Positions 18,754 to 29,064 are shown, numbered from the stretch's first letter. The stretch: DNA of 64,000 bases from Brevundimonas sp. (GCF_029946145.1 NZ_JAQSDY010000027.1:496001-560000); one strand, 5' to 3'. The notes: generated from the sequence alone by a model not told the origin. A program made the numbers and translations.

Positions 18754-18902
18754 CTCTCCCTCCCCCGAAGTGGGGAGGGACGGCGAGGCGTGAGCCGAGC
18801 CCGGGTGGGGAAGTTTGAAGCAACCCCCATCCGGCCCCGCGGCTGCAATTCCCCACCCGGATCGCTGCGCGATCGTCCCTCCCCATGAAGGGGAGGGAGA
18901 GG
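18754..18902. repeat. Intergenic palindromic element with CCCTCCCC/GGGGAGGG arms
   Basis: ctctccctcccccgaagtggggaggga ... gtccctccccatgaaggggagggagagg; also internal cccgggtgggg/ccccacccgg. Confidence 0.75.
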
Positions 18903-18905
18903 CGG

Positions 18906-19622
18906 TCAGGCCGCTTCGACCTCGACGCCGTAACCCTTCCACAGCGACCAGTCCTTCAGCGTCGCCTGCAGGAAAGCCTCGTGCGCCGCATGCTCCGCCT
19001 CGCTCCCGCGGGGCTGGAGCGGTCTTGGGCGCGGGGGATAGCCGGCCGCCGCATGGGCCGCCGCCGCCGCGGTGACGACGCGCGACGCCGACAGGTCCAG
19101 CCGCCGCTCCTTGCCGCCCTTGAGCTCCAGATAGACCTCGGCCAACAGCCGGGCGTCGATCAGGGCGCCGTGCAGGCTGCGCTCGACCAGGCTGATCTTG
19201 TAGCGCTTGCACAGGGCGTCCAGCGAGTTCGCCATGCCCGGAAACCGCGTCTGGGCCAGCTTCAGCGTGTCGATCCAGCGGTCCTCGGGGAACAGCGCCC
19301 GGCCGCATCGGCCAAACTCGTGATCGATGAAATTGCGGTCGAACTGGGCGTTGTGGGCGATGATCGGCGCGTCGCCGATGAAGTCGCACAGGTCGATGAC
19401 GATCTCCGCGAATTTCGGCGCATCCTTCACATGATCGTCGGTGATCCCGTGCACCCGGATTGCGTCGGCCGGGATCAGGCGCTCGGGATGGATCAGACGA
19501 TGAAACGTCCTTCCCGTCGGCAGCAGATCCTCGATCTCGATACAGCCGACCTCGATCATCCGGTCGCCCGTGCGGGGATCGAAGCCGGTGGTTTCGGTGT
19601 CGAGAACGATTTCGCGGGACAT
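18906..19622 (-). CDS. dnaQ: DNA polymerase III subunit epsilon (3'-5' exonuclease)
   Basis: MSREIVLDTETTGFDPRTGDRMIEVGCIEIEDLLPTGRTFHRLIHPERLIPADAIRVHGITDD. Confidence 0.95.
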   Translation of the reverse strand: MSREIVLDTETTGFDPRTGDRMIEVGCIEIEDLLPTGRTFHRLIHPERLIPADAIRVHGITDDHVKDAPKFAEIVIDLCDFIGDAPIIAHNAQFDRNFIDHEFGRCGRALFPEDRWIDTLKLAQTRFPGMANSLDALCKRYKISLVERSLHGALIDARLLAEVYLELKGGKERRLDLSASRVVTAAAAAHAAAGYPPRPRPLQPRGSEAEHAAHEAFLQATLKDWSLWKGYGVEVEAA

Positions 19623-19705
19623 GCCCCTTATTGGCGCGCTTCGCCCGGTTTCGAAAGGGCCGCGTGGGGTCGGGAGGTCCCGAAGGGCCGACGATCGCGG
19701 CCCGC

Positions 19706-20323
19706 TCAGATGCCGCGCCGGGGCGGCGACCATCCCGGAGCCAGAACCATCCCCACGATTTCCTCGACCCGGGCCCGCGCCGCCTCCAGCCCCTCGCCCG
19801 TATCGACGACGAAGTCCGCCCGGCGGCGCTTTTCTGCGTCCGGCAGCTGCCGCGCCAGGATGGCCTCGAACCGTTCACGGGTCATGCCGGGCCGGGTCAA
19901 TACCCGCGCCGCCTGCACCTTGGCCGGCGCCGTCACCACCACCACCGCGTCCACCCCGGCGTCGCCGCCGGTCTCGAACAGCAGCGGAATGTCCAGCACG
20001 GCCAGCCTGACGCCCCGCAACCGTGCGGCCTCCAGATCCCCGAGTCGCCCTTGCAGCACCAGCGGATGGACGATGGCCTCCAGCCGCCGGAACGCCTGCT
20101 CGTCCCGCCCCAGCGCCCTGGCCAGTCGCGCCCGGTCCACGGCCCCGTCCACCACCACCCCCGGAAACGCCTCGCCTACGGGCGCCACGGCGGCGCCGCC
20201 CCGGGCGTAGAGCCGGTGCACGGCGTCGTCGGCGTTCCAGACCAGCGCCCCGGCGTCGGCGAACATCGCCGTCGTCGTCGACTTGCCCATGCCGATGGAG
20301 CCGGTCAGGCCGAGAACGATCAC
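19706..20323 (-). CDS. coaE: Dephospho-CoA kinase
   Basis: [39 protein letters not shown]. Confidence 0.95.
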   Translation of the reverse strand: MIVLGLTGSIGMGKSTTTAMFADAGALVWNADDAVHRLYARGGAAVAPVGEAFPGVVVDGAVDRARLARALGRDEQAFRRLEAIVHPLVLQGRLGDLEAARLRGVRLAVLDIPLLFETGGDAGVDAVVVVTAPAKVQAARVLTRPGMTRERFEAILARQLPDAEKRRRADFVVDTGEGLEAARARVEEIVGMVLAPGWSPPRRGI

Positions 20324-21117
20324 GCCGCCTCTCCCAAAGCCCGCAGCGCCACGGCCCGCACATCCACATCCGGCGGCTCGACGCCGAACAGCGCCCGGAA
20401 CGACGGCCTCGCCTGACCGATCAGCATGGCCAGCCCGTCCACCGTCGTCAGCCCTCGCGCCCGCCCTTCAGCCAGAAAGGCGGTGACCAGCGGCCGGTAG
20501 GTCATGTCCATCAGCACCGTGTCATCCGGCAGCGCCGCCAGATCGATCGTCGGCGGAACGCTCAGCGCATTGACCACCAGCGCGGCCTCGCCCAGGGCGC
20601 CGACGTCAGCCACCGCCACCCCCAGATCAACCGCCAGCACCCGCGCCCGCTCCACCGTCCGGTTCAGCACCCCGACCCGGGCTCCCGCCGCCTTCAGCGC
20701 CGCCGCCGCCGCCCGCGCCGCGCCGCCTGCGCCCAGCACGATTACCGGGCGGCCCCGTACGTCCAGACCCGGGGCCTGTTCGGCCAGGGCGGCCACCAGA
20801 CCATGACCGTCCGTGCTGTCGGCCCGGACCCGGCCGCCCTCGAACACCAGCAGATTGGCCGCGCCGCAGGTCCGCGCCGTCTCACCCGCCTCATCCGCCA
20901 GGGCGAGCGCCTGCCCCTTGAACGGAGCCGTCACGTTCAGTCCTCGCAAGGTTCCGCGCCGTCCCTGATCCACCAGTTCGGCGAAGGCGTCGGCGTCCGC
21001 CGGCCCGAAGGCGCGATAGACCGCGTCCAGTCCCGCCGCCGCGATCCACGCCCCGTGGATGACCGGGCTCAGGGAATGCGCGATCGGTTGTCCGGCGACG
21101 CCCGCAACCATGGTCAT
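20320..21117 (-). CDS. aroE: Shikimate dehydrogenase
   Basis: [31 protein letters not shown]...[19 protein letters not shown]...[18 protein letters not shown]. Confidence 0.95.
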   Translation of the reverse strand: MTMVAGVAGQPIAHSLSPVIHGAWIAAAGLDAVYRAFGPADADAFAELVDQGRRGTLRGLNVTAPFKGQALALADEAGETARTCGAANLLVFEGGRVRADSTDGHGLVAALAEQAPGLDVRGRPVIVLGAGGAARAAAAALKAAGARVGVLNRTVERARVLAVDLGVAVADVGALGEAALVVNALSVPPTIDLAALPDDTVLMDMTYRPLVTAFLAEGRARGLTTVDGLAMLIGQARPSFRALFGVEPPDVDVRAVALRALGEAA

Positions 21118-21749
21118 GACCGCAGCACTCCGGCCCGCCGCAGCTCTTCCAGCACCGGCCACAGCGGCAGACCCAGGACGGTGAAATAGTCGCCCTCCAC
21201 CACCTCGAACAGCTGTGCGCCCATCCCCTCCAGCCGATAGGATCCGACGCAGGCCAGCAGTCCGTCGCCCTCGGCTTTCAGATAGGCGTCCAGAAAACCG
21301 TCCGAGAAATTCCGCACCCGCATTGTCGCCGTGTCGACGCCCGACCAGAACACCTGCCCGTACCGCGCCAGCGCCGCGCCCGAATGCAGCTGGTGCGCCT
21401 TGCCCCGCATCGCCATCAGCCCGTCCCGCGCCTCGTCCCGGGAAGCAGCCTTCGACACCAGCCCGCCTTCGAAGGCCAGGGTCTGGTCCGCCCCAAGCAC
21501 CCAGGCCTCCGCATCGTGTCGCGAAACCGCCAGCGCCTTGACCCGAGCCAGCTCGACCGCCAGTCCCGCGGCGTCGGCCGGGTCGTGCGTGGCCTTGACC
21601 GCATCCTCGTCGATGTCGGCGACCTGGACCGAAAACGGCACGCCGGCGCCTTCCAGCATGGCCCGGCGGGCGACGCTCTTTGATGCAAGGATCAGACGCT
21701 CGCCGCGCTCATGCAGCCCGAGGGTCGACGGCGCACCGGAAATGCTCAC
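21114..21749 (-). CDS. maf: Maf-family nucleoside triphosphate pyrophosphatase
   Basis: RLILASKSVARRAMLEGAGVPFSV...WVLGADQTLAFEGGLVSKAASRDEARDGLMAMRGKAHQLHS. Confidence 0.93.
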   Translation of the reverse strand: MSISGAPSTLGLHERGERLILASKSVARRAMLEGAGVPFSVQVADIDEDAVKATHDPADAAGLAVELARVKALAVSRHDAEAWVLGADQTLAFEGGLVSKAASRDEARDGLMAMRGKAHQLHSGAALARYGQVFWSGVDTATMRVRNFSDGFLDAYLKAEGDGLLACVGSYRLEGMGAQLFEVVEGDYFTVLGLPLWPVLEELRRAGVLRS

Positions 21750-22630
21750 CAGGTCGCTCCCAGCCGGCGCGTGCGGCGCTCGTTCAGCACATTGATGATC
21801 GCGGCGGCCGTCTCCTCGACCGAACGACGGGTCACGTCGATAACCGGCCAGCCGCGCCTTTCGAACGCCCGGCGCGCCCTGACCGTCTCGTCGCGCACGG
21901 CGTCGTGATCAACATAGGAGGACGCCCGCGTCGCGTTCAGCCCGTCCAGCCTGTTCTTGCGGATTTGCACCAGCCGATCGGGCGACACGGTCAGGCCGAC
22001 GATCAGCGGATTCTTCAGCCCGACCAGCCGTTCGCCGTCCTCCTGACCCGGCACCAGCGGCACATTGGCGGCGCGGATGCCGCGGTGGGCCAGATAGATG
22101 CAGGTCGGGGTCTTGGAGGTGCGGCTGACCCCGCACAGCACCACATCGGCGCTTTCCAGCTGGGCTGTCGTGCCCTGGCCGTCATCGTGCGCCATGGCGA
22201 AGTCCAGCGCCGCGATGCGGTTGAAATAGTCGGTGTCGAGCGCGTGCTGCGCCCCCACCCGCGTCGACAGGGCCGCCCCCAGATAGCGCGACAGGGCGCC
22301 GACCAGGGGATCCAGCGCCGCGATCTGCGGCATGTCCAGCCTGCGGCACCCCGCTTCCAGCTGTTCGCGCAGCTCCCGATCAACCAGGGTATGCAGAACC
22401 ACGCCCGGCGAGGAAGCGATCTCCTCCAGCACCCGCTCCATCTGCTTGTCGTTCCGCACCAGGGCGTAGATGTGCTCGATCGGAATGACTCCGTCGAAGC
22501 GCGCCACCACGGCCTTGGCCATGGCGTTCAGGGTCTCCCCGGTGGAATCCGAGACCAGGTGGACATGGAAATAGGTGGCCAGTCGCGTCGGTCCCGTGGT
22601 CCGGCCCGTCCCTGTTGCGCCCGGCGTCAT
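21746..22630 (-). CDS. Pyruvate, phosphate dikinase regulatory protein (PPSR, DUF299 kinase/pyrophosphorylase)
   Basis: TYFHVHLVSDSTGETLNAMAKAVVARF...VVLCGVSRTSKTPTCIYLAHRGIRAANVPLVPG; start placed at Met 22630. Confidence 0.93.
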   Translation of the reverse strand: MTPGATGTGRTTGPTRLATYFHVHLVSDSTGETLNAMAKAVVARFDGVIPIEHIYALVRNDKQMERVLEEIASSPGVVLHTLVDRELREQLEAGCRRLDMPQIAALDPLVGALSRYLGAALSTRVGAQHALDTDYFNRIAALDFAMAHDDGQGTTAQLESADVVLCGVSRTSKTPTCIYLAHRGIRAANVPLVPGQEDGERLVGLKNPLIVGLTVSPDRLVQIRKNRLDGLNATRASSYVDHDAVRDETVRARRAFERRGWPVIDVTRRSVEETAAAIINVLNERRTRRLGATW

Positions 22631-22818
22631 CGGCGGCTGTCCATATGTGCGAGACTCCTGTGGACGGGGCGGGGCGCCGTTGGCCCGCGGCTGTCGGTCT
22701 TTCCCTATAGCCGGGCCGGACGAGGGCGGCGAGCGGGGACAGGGGTGGACGAGACATGCATCGCCGGGCCGGTTCATCCCAAGGCCGTCATCCGTCACCG
22801 GTTCGCCTGTGGAGATCC

Positions 22819-22833
22819 TTAATGAGGGGTTAA
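22819..22833 (+). promoter_or_regulatory. CtrA-type binding motif TTAA-N7-TTAA
   Basis: ccTTAAtgaggggTTAAcgg; exact match to the CtrA consensus. Confidence 0.7.
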
Positions 22834-22878
22834 CGGCGCCCAGCCGCCATGGTCGGCCCCTCCCCGAAAAGCCCGTCC

Positions 22879-22893
22879 TTAATGCCTCGTTAG
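22879..22893 (+). promoter_or_regulatory. Near-consensus CtrA motif TTAA-N7-TTAG
   Basis: ccTTAAtgcctcgTTAGga, 46 bp downstream of the left edge of the first motif's right half. Confidence 0.5.
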
Positions 22894-23114
22894 GACTTAT
22901 CCCCGCTTTCACCAGCCCGGTGCATGACGGTGCGGCGTCTGTGACCATTTGCGGAAAACCCATCCGTCCGCGTCCGAACGATCCGGCTTATCCCCGCCAT
23001 CCCCCGTACTGTCTTCTACCTCCAAAACTTTCGAATCTTTCTTGATAAGGATTGAAGGGGTGCGACACGGGTCGGGCTTGAGCCTGAACCGGGCCACCGG
23101 TAGGACCGGGTCAG

Positions 23115-24161
23115 ATGACCGTCTCACCCCCCACACCGTTGCTTCTCAAGGTTCTCTCCGGGGAGACGACCTCACGTCCACCGGTCTGGTTCATGCGTCA
23201 GGCCGGGCGCTACCTGCCGGAGTATCGGGCGCTCAGGGCGACGACGCCGGACTTCATCTCCTTCTGTCTGGATCCGGAAAAGGCCGCCGAGGCGACGCTG
23301 CAGCCGATGCGCCGTTTCGGCTTCGACGCCGCCATCGTCTTCGCCGACATCCTGTTGATCCCCCGGGCGTTGGGTCAGGAGGTCTGGTTCGAGGCCGGCG
23401 AGGGGCCGCGGCTGGGCGCACTGCCTCCTGTTGAGGCCATGCGGGACCTGACATCCGGGGCCGGCGAGGCGCTGAAACAGGTCGGCCAGACCCTGTCGAT
23501 CGTGCGGGCGCAGCTGGATCCGGAGCGCGCCCTGATCGGGTTCGCCGGCGCGCCCTGGACCGTCGCCACCTATATGCTGGACGGCGAGGCCCGGACGATC
23601 GGCAAGGGCGAACGCGCCCAGGCCCGGACCTACGCCTATGCCGAGCCGGAAAAGGTCGCGGCCCTGCTCGAGGTGCTGGTCGAGGCCACGGCCCATTATC
23701 TGAAGATGCAGGCCGACGCCGGGGCCCAGGTGCTGAAGATCTTCGAGAGCTGGGCCGAGGGCCTGCCGGAAGACCTGTTCGAAAGCCTGGTCCTGCGGCC
23801 TCATCAGCAACTGGTCCGCCGGGTGCGCGAACTGGGTGTCACCGTGCCCCTGATCGGCTTCCCGAGGGGCTCGGCGGCGCTGGCGGAACGCTACGCCGCC
23901 GAGGTCGACGTTCAGGCCGTGGCCCTGGACACCGCCTGCCCGCTTGAGATCGGTCGCCGCGTCCAGGCGATCAAGCCGATCCAGGGCGCGCTCGATCCCC
24001 TGCTGCTGCGCGCCGGCGGCCCGATGCTCGATCGCCGCGTCGACCAGCTGCTCGAGGCCTGGGGGCAGGGACCGTGGATCTTCAATCTCGGCCACGGCAT
24101 CCTGCCCGACGTCCCGATCGCCCATGTCGAACAGGTGCTGAAACGGATCGGCGCCCAATGA
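23115..24161 (+). CDS. hemE: Uroporphyrinogen decarboxylase
   Basis: RPPVWFMRQAGRYLPEYRALRA...LIGFAGAPWTVATYMLDG...WIFNLGHGILPDVPIAHVEQVL. Confidence 0.97.
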   Translation: MTVSPPTPLLLKVLSGETTSRPPVWFMRQAGRYLPEYRALRATTPDFISFCLDPEKAAEATLQPMRRFGFDAAIVFADILLIPRALGQEVWFEAGEGPRLGALPPVEAMRDLTSGAGEALKQVGQTLSIVRAQLDPERALIGFAGAPWTVATYMLDGEARTIGKGERAQARTYAYAEPEKVAALLEVLVEATAHYLKMQADAGAQVLKIFESWAEGLPEDLFESLVLRPHQQLVRRVRELGVTVPLIGFPRGSAALAERYAAEVDVQAVALDTACPLEIGRRVQAIKPIQGALDPLLLRAGGPMLDRRVDQLLEAWGQGPWIFNLGHGILPDVPIAHVEQVLKRIGAQ

Positions 24162-25219
24162 GCGGGCTGGTTGCCGGTCGCCGGATCGCCGTCGTCCTGT
24201 TCAATCTGGGCGGGCCGGACGATCAGGCCTCGGTGCGCCCCTTCCTGTTCAACCTGTTTCGCGACCCGGCGATCATCGGCCTGCCCGATCCGTTCCGGAC
24301 CTGGCTGGCAGGACTGATCTCCAGCCGCCGCGAGGTCGGCGCCCAGGCCAACTACGCCCTGATGGGCGGAGGCTCGCCGCTTCTGGCCGAGACGCGCAAA
24401 CAGGCCGCCGCGCTGGAACAGGCGCTCGGGACCGCGCTCCCCGGAGACCAGGTCCGCACCTTTGTCGCCATGCGCTACTGGTCGCCCCTGACCGAACAGA
24501 CGGCCGCCGAGGTCGCGGCCTTCGTCCCTGATGAGATCGTCCTGCTACCGCTCTATCCGCAGTTCTCGACCACCACGACGCAATCATCCCTGAAGCTGTG
24601 GGACCAGGTTTACATCGGGCCCGGCGCCAGCCGGACAGTCTGTTGCTATCCGGAGGCCCCCGGCTGGATCGCGGCCCAGGCAGGGGCTGTTCGGACCGCC
24701 GTCACGGCGGCTGCCGGCAAACCCGTGCGCGTTCTGTTTTCGGCCCACGGCATCCCCGAGAGTCTGATCGCGAAGAAGGGCGACCCCTATCAGGAGCAGG
24801 TCGAGGCGACTTGCGCCGCCATCGCCTCGGCCGCGGGACTGGGCGAGCGCGAAGCGGACTGGACGATCTGTTACCAGAGCCGGGTCGGGCCGATGAAATG
24901 GCTGGGTCCCTCGACGCCCGAGGCGATCGCCCGGGCCGCCCATGACGGCGTCGGCGTGATTGTCACGCCCGTCGCCTTCGTCTCCGAACACATCGAGACC
25001 CTGGTCGAGCTCGACATCGAATACGCAGAGATGGCCCACGGACTGGGCCTCACCCCGTATCTCCGCACGCCTGCGGTCGGGGTGGCCGCCCCCTTTATCC
25101 AGACGCTGGCCGAAGCCGTTATGGAGGCCTTGCCGCGCGGGGGAGTCGCGCCCTACGGTCCTGGCTGCCGGGCCGTCTGGAAGGCCTGCCCATCTCAATG
25201 CGCAAGGAGGGCGGCGTGA
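24158..25219 (+). CDS. hemH: Ferrochelatase
   Basis: IAVVLFNLGGPDDQASVRPFLFNLFRDPAII...VRVLFSAHGIPESLIAKKGDPYQEQVE...YQSRVGPMKWLGPSTPEAI. Start at 24158. Confidence 0.96.
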   Translation: MSGLVAGRRIAVVLFNLGGPDDQASVRPFLFNLFRDPAIIGLPDPFRTWLAGLISSRREVGAQANYALMGGGSPLLAETRKQAAALEQALGTALPGDQVRTFVAMRYWSPLTEQTAAEVAAFVPDEIVLLPLYPQFSTTTTQSSLKLWDQVYIGPGASRTVCCYPEAPGWIAAQAGAVRTAVTAAAGKPVRVLFSAHGIPESLIAKKGDPYQEQVEATCAAIASAAGLGEREADWTICYQSRVGPMKWLGPSTPEAIARAAHDGVGVIVTPVAFVSEHIETLVELDIEYAEMAHGLGLTPYLRTPAVGVAAPFIQTLAEAVMEALPRGGVAPYGPGCRAVWKACPSQCARRAA

Positions 25220-25713
25220 TGCTCGATTTCGCTACGTTCGAGGTGGTGCGGGGGCTGCATATTCTGGCGGTCATCGCCTGGATGGCCGGCATGCTCTTCC
25301 TGCCGCGTCTCTATGCCTATGACGCCGAACAGGCCGACAAGGCCGAGCCGCTGCGCTCGGAGATGCGATCCCTGCTGCGAATCTGGCAACACCGGCTGCT
25401 GAAGATCATCATCAATCCGTCGATGATCCTCGCCTGGGTGTTCGGGGTGTGGCTGATCGTCATCCATATGGTCGGCTTCGATGAAGGGTGGAGCTTCCTG
25501 GCCCAGCCATGGATGATCGCCAAACTGGCGGGCGTGGTCGCTCTCAGCGGCTGGCACGGCTTCCTGGCGAAAGAGCTTCGCCGCATCCGCGCAGGGACGT
25601 CCGTCCGCACCGGAAAGTTCTGGCGCATGACCAACGAGATCCCCTTCCTGATCGCCATCGTCATGGTGCTCTCGGTCACGACCCAATGGACCTTCGGCCA
25701 GGCCGGCGCTTGA
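25198..25713 (+). CDS. hemJ: Protoporphyrinogen oxidase HemJ (CopD-like)
   Basis: [32 protein letters not shown]...[18 protein letters not shown]...[22 protein letters not shown]; start may be Met at 25219 or 25198. Confidence 0.9.
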   Translation: MRKEGGVMLDFATFEVVRGLHILAVIAWMAGMLFLPRLYAYDAEQADKAEPLRSEMRSLLRIWQHRLLKIIINPSMILAWVFGVWLIVIHMVGFDEGWSFLAQPWMIAKLAGVVALSGWHGFLAKELRRIRAGTSVRTGKFWRMTNEIPFLIAIVMVLSVTTQWTFGQAGA

Positions 25714-25924
25714 CCTGACCCCCCCAGGCGTGGTTTCGCTGATCCCGAACCGTTCCTGGCCCAAGAGCCTTCCACGCCGGGCGGTCCCTCTCTCCCAGCG
25801 ACGCCGATCGGATCTCTCCCGTCGGACCCCGTCGTTCTCCCTGCCGGCCGCAAGGCCAGACATTGTCAGCCCGCCCGGTCTCGCTTGCGCGAGCGCCCGG
25901 CTGCGCATGTGTAAGAAGCCTCCC

Positions 25925-27340
25925 ATGACCGACGTCCGCGACACCGATCCCACCGCCCCTGAAGCCGAAAACCTCGAAGGCGAACAACCGTCAACGGAAT
26001 TGGCCGCCGCCGACCTGCCCATGGTCGATCAGGAGTCCGGCGACGAAGAGGACGACGGCGAACCGATCGTCCCCAACGGCCGCATCACCCTGCAGGAGCT
26101 CAACGACAAGACGCCCGAGGAACTGGTCGCCTTCGCCGAGAGCCTCGAGATCGAGAACGCCGGCAACCTGCGCAAGCAGGACCTGCTGTTCGCCATCCTG
26201 AAGACCCTGGCTGACGAAGAGGTCGAGATCATCGCCTCCGGGACGCTGGAAATCCTGCCCGACGGTTTCGGCTTCCTGCGCAGTCCGGACGTCAATTATC
26301 TTCCGGGTCCGGACGATGTTTACGTCTCTCCCTCGCAGATCAGACGCTTCGGCCTGCGCTCGGGCGACACCATCCACGGCGCCGTCCGCGGCCCGCGCGA
26401 GGGCGAGCGCTATTTCGCCCTGCTCAAGGTCGACACGATCAATTTCGAGGACCCGGAAACGGTCAAGACCAAGGTCCTGTTCGACAATCTGACCCCGCTC
26501 TATCCCGAAGAGCGGCTGCACATGGAAATCCAGGACCCGACCCTGAAGGACCGCTCGGGCCGGGTCATCGACATCGTCGCCCCGCTGGGCAAGGGCCAGC
26601 GCTGCCTGATCGTCGCCCCGCCGCGGGTCGGCAAGACGGTCATGCTGCAGAACATCGCCAAGTCGATCGAGCGCAACCACCCGGAAGTGACCCTGATGGT
26701 CCTGCTCATCGACGAGCGCCCCGAGGAGGTCACCGACATGCAGCGCACGGTGAAGGGCGAGGTCATCGCCTCGACCTTCGACGAGCCCGCTACCCGCCAC
26801 GTCGCTGTCGCCGAAATGGTGATCGAAAAGGCCAAGCGCCTGGTCGAGCACAAGAAGGACGTCGTCATCCTGCTCGACTCCATCACCCGCCTGGGCCGCG
26901 CCTACAACGCCACCGTCCCGTCGTCGGGCAAGGTCCTGACCGGCGGCGTCGACGCCAACGCCCTGCAGCGGCCGAAACGCTTCTTCGGCGCCGCGCGGAA
27001 CGTGGAGCAGGGGGGCTCGCTGACCATCATCGCCACCGCCCTGATCGACACCGGCTCGCGTATGGACGAGGTGATCTTCGAAGAGTTCAAGGGCACCGGC
27101 AACTCCGAGATCGTGCTGGACCGCAAGGTCGCGGACAAGCGCATCTTCCCCGCCATCGACGTGCTGAAGTCCGGCACCCGCAAGGAAGAGCTGACCACGC
27201 CCAAGGATCAGCTGGCCAAGACCTATGTCCTGCGCCGCATCCTGAACCCGATGGGCCCGCAGGACGCGATCGAATTCCTCATCGACAAGCTGCGCCAGTC
27301 CAAGAACAATGCGGACTTCTTCCAGTCGATGAACACCTGA
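25925..27340 (+). CDS. rho: Transcription termination factor Rho
   Basis: [43 protein letters not shown]...[22 protein letters not shown]. Start placed at 25925. Confidence 0.97.
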   Translation: MTDVRDTDPTAPEAENLEGEQPSTELAAADLPMVDQESGDEEDDGEPIVPNGRITLQELNDKTPEELVAFAESLEIENAGNLRKQDLLFAILKTLADEEVEIIASGTLEILPDGFGFLRSPDVNYLPGPDDVYVSPSQIRRFGLRSGDTIHGAVRGPREGERYFALLKVDTINFEDPETVKTKVLFDNLTPLYPEERLHMEIQDPTLKDRSGRVIDIVAPLGKGQRCLIVAPPRVGKTVMLQNIAKSIERNHPEVTLMVLLIDERPEEVTDMQRTVKGEVIASTFDEPATRHVAVAEMVIEKAKRLVEHKKDVVILLDSITRLGRAYNATVPSSGKVLTGGVDANALQRPKRFFGAARNVEQGGSLTIIATALIDTGSRMDEVIFEEFKGTGNSEIVLDRKVADKRIFPAIDVLKSGTRKEELTTPKDQLAKTYVLRRILNPMGPQDAIEFLIDKLRQSKNNADFFQSMNT

Positions 27341-27352
27341 TGCGGCTTCGGC

Positions 27353-27368
27353 TGTTTCACGTGAAACA
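27353..27368. promoter_or_regulatory. parS site 1 (ParB binding), perfect 16-bp palindrome
   Basis: TGTTTCACGTGAAACA exactly. Confidence 0.95.
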
Positions 27369-27380
27369 TGGAGCGGCGGC

Positions 27381-27620
27381 ATGAAGGTCAACGTTGAAGT
27401 CGAGTGCACGCCCGAGGAGGCCCGCGTCTTCATGGGCCTGCCCAATGTCGAACCGCTGAACGACCATCTGGTCGCCGAGATGAAGCGGCGCATGGACGAG
27501 AACATCACGGCCATGCAACCGGACGAACTGATGAAGACCTGGACCAGCTTCGGCCTTCAGGCCCAGGACCAGTTCCGCAAGCTGATGGAAACCGCCGTCA
27601 CCGGCGCGACCCGGCCGTGA
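27381..27620 (+). CDS. DUF6489-like small protein
   Basis: 79 aa, MKVNVEVECTPEEARVFMGLPNVEPLNDHLVAEMKRRMDENI; conserved-looking. Confidence 0.7.
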   Translation: MKVNVEVECTPEEARVFMGLPNVEPLNDHLVAEMKRRMDENITAMQPDELMKTWTSFGLQAQDQFRKLMETAVTGATRP

Positions 27621-27626
27621 CCTCCG

Positions 27627-27758
27627 TCTCCTCCCCCGCAGGGGGAGGGGGACCGCGAAGCGGTGGAGGGGGCCTGTCCGCATCCGCCGGCGTCGCCCCC
27701 TCCGTCACGCCGCCAAGGCGGCGCGCCACCTCCCCATCGCTGCGCGACAGGGAGGAGA
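27627..27758. repeat. Intergenic palindromic element (CTCCCCC/GGGGGAG family)
   Basis: tctcctcccccgcagggggaggggg ... cacctccccatcgctgcgcgacagggaggaga; its right half is the reverse complement of 33605-33671-type sequence (gtggggaggtggcgcg...gtgacggagggggcgacgcc). Confidence 0.7.
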
Positions 27759-27759
27759 C

Positions 27760-29064
27760 ATGAGCACCATCTTCGCCCTTGCCACCCCTCCGGGCCGGGG
27801 CGCCATCGCCATCCTCCGCCTCTCCGGTCCATCCACCGACGCCGCCCTGACCGCTCTCGGCGCCGGCGGCCTTAAGCCGCGTCTCGCCTCGCTGCGGACC
27901 CTGACCCATGCCGGCCAGGCCGTCGACCAGGCCCTCGTCCTGCGTTTCCCCGCCCCCAACAGCTACACCGGCGAGGACTGCGCCGAGCTCCACCTCCACG
28001 GCGGCCGCGCCGTGGTCGAGGCCGCCAGCCAGGCCTTGATCGCCCTCGGCCTGCGCCCCGCCGATCCCGGAGAATTCACCCGCCGGGCTTTCGAGAACGG
28101 CCGCATGGATCTGGCCCAGGCCGAGGCCGTGGCCGACCTGATCGACGCCGAGACCACGGCCCAGGCGGCCCAGGCGCGGGGCCAGCTGGACGGCGCCCTG
28201 TCGCGCACCTACGCCGGTTTCCGCCGCGACCTGCTCAAGGCCATGGCTCTGGTCGAGGCCGAGATCGATTTTCCGGACGAGGAGATTCCCGACAATCTGG
28301 CCCGCACGGCCGGACCGGTTCTCGACGCCCTGATCGCCGATCTGGGCGCGGCCCTGGCCGACTCCCGGCGCGGCGAGCGGGTGCGCGAGGGCTATCGCAT
28401 CGTCCTGATCGGCGAGACCAACGCCGGCAAGTCCTCGCTGTTCAACGCCCTGATCGCGCGCGAGGCCGCTATCGTCACCCCGATCGCGGGCACCACCCGG
28501 GACGTGCTGGACGTTGATCTGATCATCGGCGGATACGCCGTGACCCTGTCGGACACGGCCGGCCTGCGCGAGTCCGACGATGTCGTCGAGGCCGAGGGCG
28601 TTCGACGCGCGCGGGCCCGGGCCGAGGCGGCGGAGTTGCGGCTCTGGGTCCGCGGCCCGGGCGATCCGGCGGGCGCCGCGGCCGACCATGTGAGGCCGGG
28701 CGACCTGTTGATCCTCAACAAGGCAGACCTCGGAGAGGCGGAACCCGTCGCCGGCATGGAAAGTCTCGCGATCAGCACCGCGACGGGGCGGGGGTTGGCT
28801 GAGCTGCACGACTGGATTGCGGCCCGGCTCGCCCGCGATCTGTCGGGCGCCGATTTCCCGGCGGTCACCCGCGAGCGCCACCGCCGCCGTCTGACCGAGG
28901 CTCTCGCGGACGTCGAGGCGGCGCGGCGGGCGCTCGACCACACGCCGGAAATGGCCGGCGACGATCTTCGCCGGGCGGCGGAGACCCTGGGCCGGGTCAC
29001 GGGCGCCATCGGCGTCGAAGACATTCTCGGCGAGGTCTTCTCGACCTTCTGCATCGGCAAGTGA
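27760..29064 (+). CDS. mnmE: tRNA modification GTPase MnmE (TrmE)
   Basis: MSTIFALATPPGRGAIAILRLSGP...VLIGETNAGKSSLFNALIAREAAIVTPIAGTTRDVL...EDILGEVFSTFCIGK. Confidence 0.97.
   Translation: MSTIFALATPPGRGAIAILRLSGPSTDAALTALGAGGLKPRLASLRTLTHAGQAVDQALVLRFPAPNSYTGEDCAELHLHGGRAVVEAASQALIALGLRPADPGEFTRRAFENGRMDLAQAEAVADLIDAETTAQAAQARGQLDGALSRTYAGFRRDLLKAMALVEAEIDFPDEEIPDNLARTAGPVLDALIADLGAALADSRRGERVREGYRIVLIGETNAGKSSLFNALIAREAAIVTPIAGTTRDVLDVDLIIGGYAVTLSDTAGLRESDDVVEAEGVRRARARAEAAELRLWVRGPGDPAGAAADHVRPGDLLILNKADLGEAEPVAGMESLAISTATGRGLAELHDWIAARLARDLSGADFPAVTRERHRRRLTEALADVEAARRALDHTPEMAGDDLRRAAETLGRVTGAIGVEDILGEVFSTFCIGK

Larger units (their letters stand above)
22631..23114. other. Putative chromosomal origin of replication (Caulobacter-type oriC between PPSR and hemE)
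   Basis: 484-bp non-coding interval; TTAA-N7-TTAA at 22819-22833, TTAA-N7-TTAG at 22879-22893, TTATCCCCG at 22897-22905 and 22988-22996, AT-richer patch about 23015-23060, GANTC sites 22653-22657 and 23033-23037; alphaproteobacterial ori synteny and parABS nearby. Confidence 0.8.
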
